Shown: one piece after another, positions 62,223 through 64,000 of the stretch
Position numbering within the stretch: position 1 is the stretch's first letter
Layout: each line of letters opens with the position of its first letter
Source: Paenibacillus sp. FSL H7-0331
Lineage (GTDB): Bacteria > Bacillota > Bacilli > Paenibacillales > NBRC-103111
Direction of reading: 5' to 3'
Assembly (NCBI RefSeq): GCF_001956045.1
Contig: NZ_MRTH01000036.1
Location: forward strand, 1-64,000
DNA length: 64,000 nucleotides
Program-made: the position numbers and the translations under genes
The notes under the pieces: model-generated
The model's database searches: none
What the model was told of the DNA's origin: nothing
What the model saw: the letters and a program-made list of their open reading frames with translations, nothing else

Positions 62223-62241
62223 TGTCGGTGACCCTCCTAAT

Positions 62242-62273
62242 AATTTTCAAAAGAAAACTTACTTCGTAAGCTT
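62242..62273 (-). repeat. Dispersed palindrome repeat before the Lrp-type gene
   Basis: AATTTTCAAAAGAAAACTTA then CTTCGTAAGCTT. It matches the unit of the triple repeat at 38315-38427 and lies directly before the AGGAGG of the gene. Confidence 0.8.
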
Positions 62274-62345
62274 AAAAAAACTTATTCCTTCATTTTACAC
62301 CCAACAGCAACTTTTTTGCAAAACAAAATTAACCGGGCTTGGCTC

Positions 62346-62380
62346 ATAGCAAAAAGCCCCAAAGGCTGCCGCACATGAGG
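62346..62380 (-). terminator. Candidate terminator of the GNAT gene
   Basis: On the minus strand AAGCCTCATG and CTTTGGGGCTT pair imperfectly, followed by TTTTT, 61-95 bases after the stop codon of the gene at 62441. Confidence 0.55.
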
Positions 62381-62440
62381 CTTCGTGGAGATCGTCCACC
62401 TATGAAAGCAAACGATGCAGGAGGAATAGTGTTTACTTAC

Positions 62441-62746
62441 TTAGCGAACGGATAGCAGCTTGCGCATATAGCTGTCGACTTCCCGGTTACGATACTGCTG
62501 CAGAACGGTAAGTTCACAGGCTGAACTCCCTGATTTACTGCCGTCCATTTGCTCAACAGCTCTGCCAAGCCCGACCAGTTTGCCTTGATCGTAGGCTGCA
62601 ATAATGTGAAAGCTTTGGCAAAAGGTTTCATATTGTAAGACATTGGCGTCATGGTCTTCTTCCAATATCGAAGCAAGCAGATCCTGATAATCACTTTGCA
62701 GCGGGCACTCATTATCCAATTTGATTTGTATCCCTTGATTGGCCAC
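62441..62746 (-). CDS. Short GNAT family protein
   Basis: A 101-residue protein. The middle (FHIIAAYDQGKLVGLGRAVE, CELTVLQQYRNREVDSYMRK) is the strand-beta4-alpha3 core of GNAT acetyltransferases, but the acetyl-CoA motif Q/RxxGxG/A is reduced (QYRNREV). It is shorter than usual (~140) and may be a compact or degenerate GNAT. Starts at GTG 62746. Confidence 0.6.
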   Translation of the reverse strand: MANQGIQIKLDNECPLQSDYQDLLASILEEDHDANVLQYETFCQSFHIIAAYDQGKLVGLGRAVEQMDGSKSGSSACELTVLQQYRNREVDSYMRKLLSVR

Positions 62747-62817
62747 TTTTCTAACGCCGCCTTTCTGTTATTCTTATATTATAATTATACATTTAAATGA
62801 ATTTTTATGCAAATCTA

Positions 62818-62846
62818 AAATAAAAACACCTCTTCCGAGGTGCTTC
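62818..62846 (-). terminator. Terminator of cysK
   Basis: On the minus strand AAGCACCTCGGAAGAGGTGTTTTTA: a GCACCTC/GAGGTGT stem followed by T residues, about 40 bases after the cysK stop. Confidence 0.85.
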
Positions 62847-62882
62847 ATCAACTCTGTAACTCTTACTCAGAAAGGAGCTGTC

Positions 62883-63806
62883 TTAAAATATGTCCATACT
62901 CAGGTACCGTTCTCCCGTATCCGGTGCAATACACAATATCCGTTTGCCCTTACCGAGCTTTTTGGCCACCTGGAGAGCGGTCCAAACCGAGGCACCTGCA
63001 GAAGGACCAACAAGGATTCCCTCCTGAATGGCTAACTGGCGAGTTGTATTCAGTGCATCCTCATCGGATACCTGAACGATCTCATCATAAACGTCCGTAT
63101 TTAAGATTGCTGGAATGAAGCCGGGACTTGTCCCCACCAGCTTATGTGGACCTGGCTCTCCACCTGACAATACAGGGGAGCCCTTCGGTTCGACTACGTA
63201 TATTTGGATGGCTGGGAGCTTCTCGCGCAGCACCTCACCCGTTCCGGTAATGGTGCCTCCAGTCCCTGAGGTAGCAACGAAGGCGTCCAGCCTGCCTTCC
63301 ATTTGCTCTAATATTTCCACAGCCGTTGTAGTCCGATGTATATCAGGATTTGCCTTATTCTCGAATTGCTGCGGAATGAAGCTGTCCTTAATTTGATCCC
63401 TTAACTCTAATGCCTTACGGATGGCGCCCGGCATTCTTTCTGCTGCTGGTGTTAAGACCACCTGCGCACCGTAGGCCTTTAATATATTAATTCGTTCCTT
63501 AGTCATATTATCAGGCATAATTAAAATGGCCTTATAGCCCTTGGCCGCTGCGTTCATCGCCAGTCCAATACCGGTATTGCCGCTTGTCGGTTCAATAATC
63601 GTAGCTCCCGGCTTTAGCGAGCCGTCCAACTCTGCCTGCAGAATCAGATTATAAGCTGCCCGATCCTTTACACTCCCACTCGGATTCATGTATTCAAGCT
63701 TTACATAAACCTCTGCATCGTGTTCACCCACGAGTCTGCGAATTCGTACAGCCGGCGTATCCCCAATAAGCTCTGTAACGTTATTTACCATTCGGCTTGA
63801 TGTCAT
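62883..63806 (-). CDS. cysK: Cysteine synthase A
   Basis: A 307-residue PLP enzyme that makes cysteine from O-acetylserine and sulfide. PLP Lys lies in NPSGSVKDRAAYNLI; other markers are EPTSGNTGIGLAM, the substrate loop TSGNTG, and GTGGTITGTGEVL for phosphate binding. ATG at 63806 follows AAGGGG. A promoter lies upstream; a terminator follows the gene. Confidence 0.96.
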   Translation of the reverse strand: MTSSRMVNNVTELIGDTPAVRIRRLVGEHDAEVYVKLEYMNPSGSVKDRAAYNLILQAELDGSLKPGATIIEPTSGNTGIGLAMNAAAKGYKAILIMPDNMTKERINILKAYGAQVVLTPAAERMPGAIRKALELRDQIKDSFIPQQFENKANPDIHRTTTAVEILEQMEGRLDAFVATSGTGGTITGTGEVLREKLPAIQIYVVEPKGSPVLSGGEPGPHKLVGTSPGFIPAILNTDVYDEIVQVSDEDALNTTRQLAIQEGILVGPSAGASVWTALQVAKKLGKGKRILCIAPDTGERYLSMDIF

Positions 63807-63875
63807 TGTAGTACCCCTTCCTGCAAGATAGCTTACGCTCCCTGCTCCCCATAGCTATGTAACTCCACCGACCTA

Positions 63876-63903
63876 ATTTTATAGCTGACAATTATTTTGT
63901 CAA
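63876..63903 (-). promoter_or_regulatory. Candidate sigma-A promoter of cysK
   Basis: A perfect TTGACA (complement of 63898-63903), 16 bases, then TAAAAT (complement of 63876-63881), about 70 bases before the ATG. Confidence 0.7.
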
Positions 63904-64000
63904 GATGCAAATCATTTGAATCCTTATCTCGCAGAAGGAACGGCCACTTATTATCAAGCTACCTTACTCACAAAAGTGAATATGTACGGCGAATTGTGGA

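Noticed and set aside
1..64000. CRISPR arrays, tRNA, tmRNA or rRNA genes
   Set aside because: No regularly spaced identical repeats and no cloverleaf or conserved rRNA segments were seen on either strand.

Overview
The window looks like a chromosomal segment of a Paenibacillus-type, low-to-mid GC, spore-forming Firmicute. The grounds are strong AGGAGG-type ribosome sites with many TTG/GTG starts, a Spo0E-like phosphatase, an S-box (SAM-I) riboswitch, Lpl-type sugar ABC transporters with a membrane-anchored AraC regulator, and futalosine-pathway menaquinone synthesis (mqnC). The genus is an inference from gene content; no rRNA or tRNA is present to confirm it. Nearly all genes are on the minus strand.

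Positions 1 to about 19,150 form an AT-rich accessory island, which probably continues past the left edge. From left to right it holds: (i) an array of four small minus-strand genes (two paralogous unknown proteins, a GNAT acetyltransferase, a NUDIX hydrolase), each followed at its 3' end by the same kind of boundary element, made of two related ~30-bp repeats around a variable hairpin; (ii) debris of phage anti-repressor genes and a serine recombinase with a res-like site; (iii) an Mrr-like nuclease gene, a frameshifted DUF6979-like pseudogene and a two-gene CBASS operon (CD-NTase plus S-4TM effector); (iv) small unknown genes and an IS4-type transposase remnant; (v) one unknown gene enclosed by identical 26-bp hairpin repeats; (vi) a mobile-element core of TOPRIM primase-like protein, P-loop ATPase, a catalytically dead integrase-fold regulator resembling SPbeta MrpR with iterated operator-like sites, and an active-looking tyrosine integrase next to the chromosomal gene mqnC.

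From about 19.19 kb to the right edge the base composition and gene style change to housekeeping chromosome. Blocks are: mqnC; an EAL-domain protein; an S-box controlled metA plus gamma-synthase/lyase operon; corA with a long leader; uspA; an HRDC protein; an oligogalacturonide uptake and cleavage cluster (27.7-35.2 kb: PL22 lyase, lipoprotein binding protein, two permeases, AraC-type regulator); ilvD; a Fur-box preceded ferric-reductase-like gene; an AraC regulator with two Gfo/Idh/MocA oxidoreductases; an aminotransferase; a site-2 protease; an Spx/ArsC-like protein; and a PilZ protein.

Between 46.2 and 57.7 kb lies a cobalamin regulon led by a cobalamin riboswitch and terminator: binding protein, permease and ATPase for corrinoid import, then cobT, cobU, cbiB, cobS, a cobD-cobQ gene fusion, a PduO-type adenosyltransferase and an RluD-type pseudouridine synthase. 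These cover import and the late steps from cobyrinate diamide to adenosylcobalamin; corrin-ring genes are not in the window. The right end has a lipoprotein, a UbiA-family prenyltransferase (MenA/MqnP-like), a Spo0E-like gene, an aminotransferase/Lrp pair like alaT-alaR, a small GNAT protein and cysK. A dispersed palindromic repeat sits directly in front of the Shine-Dalgarno sequence of three unrelated genes in this part.
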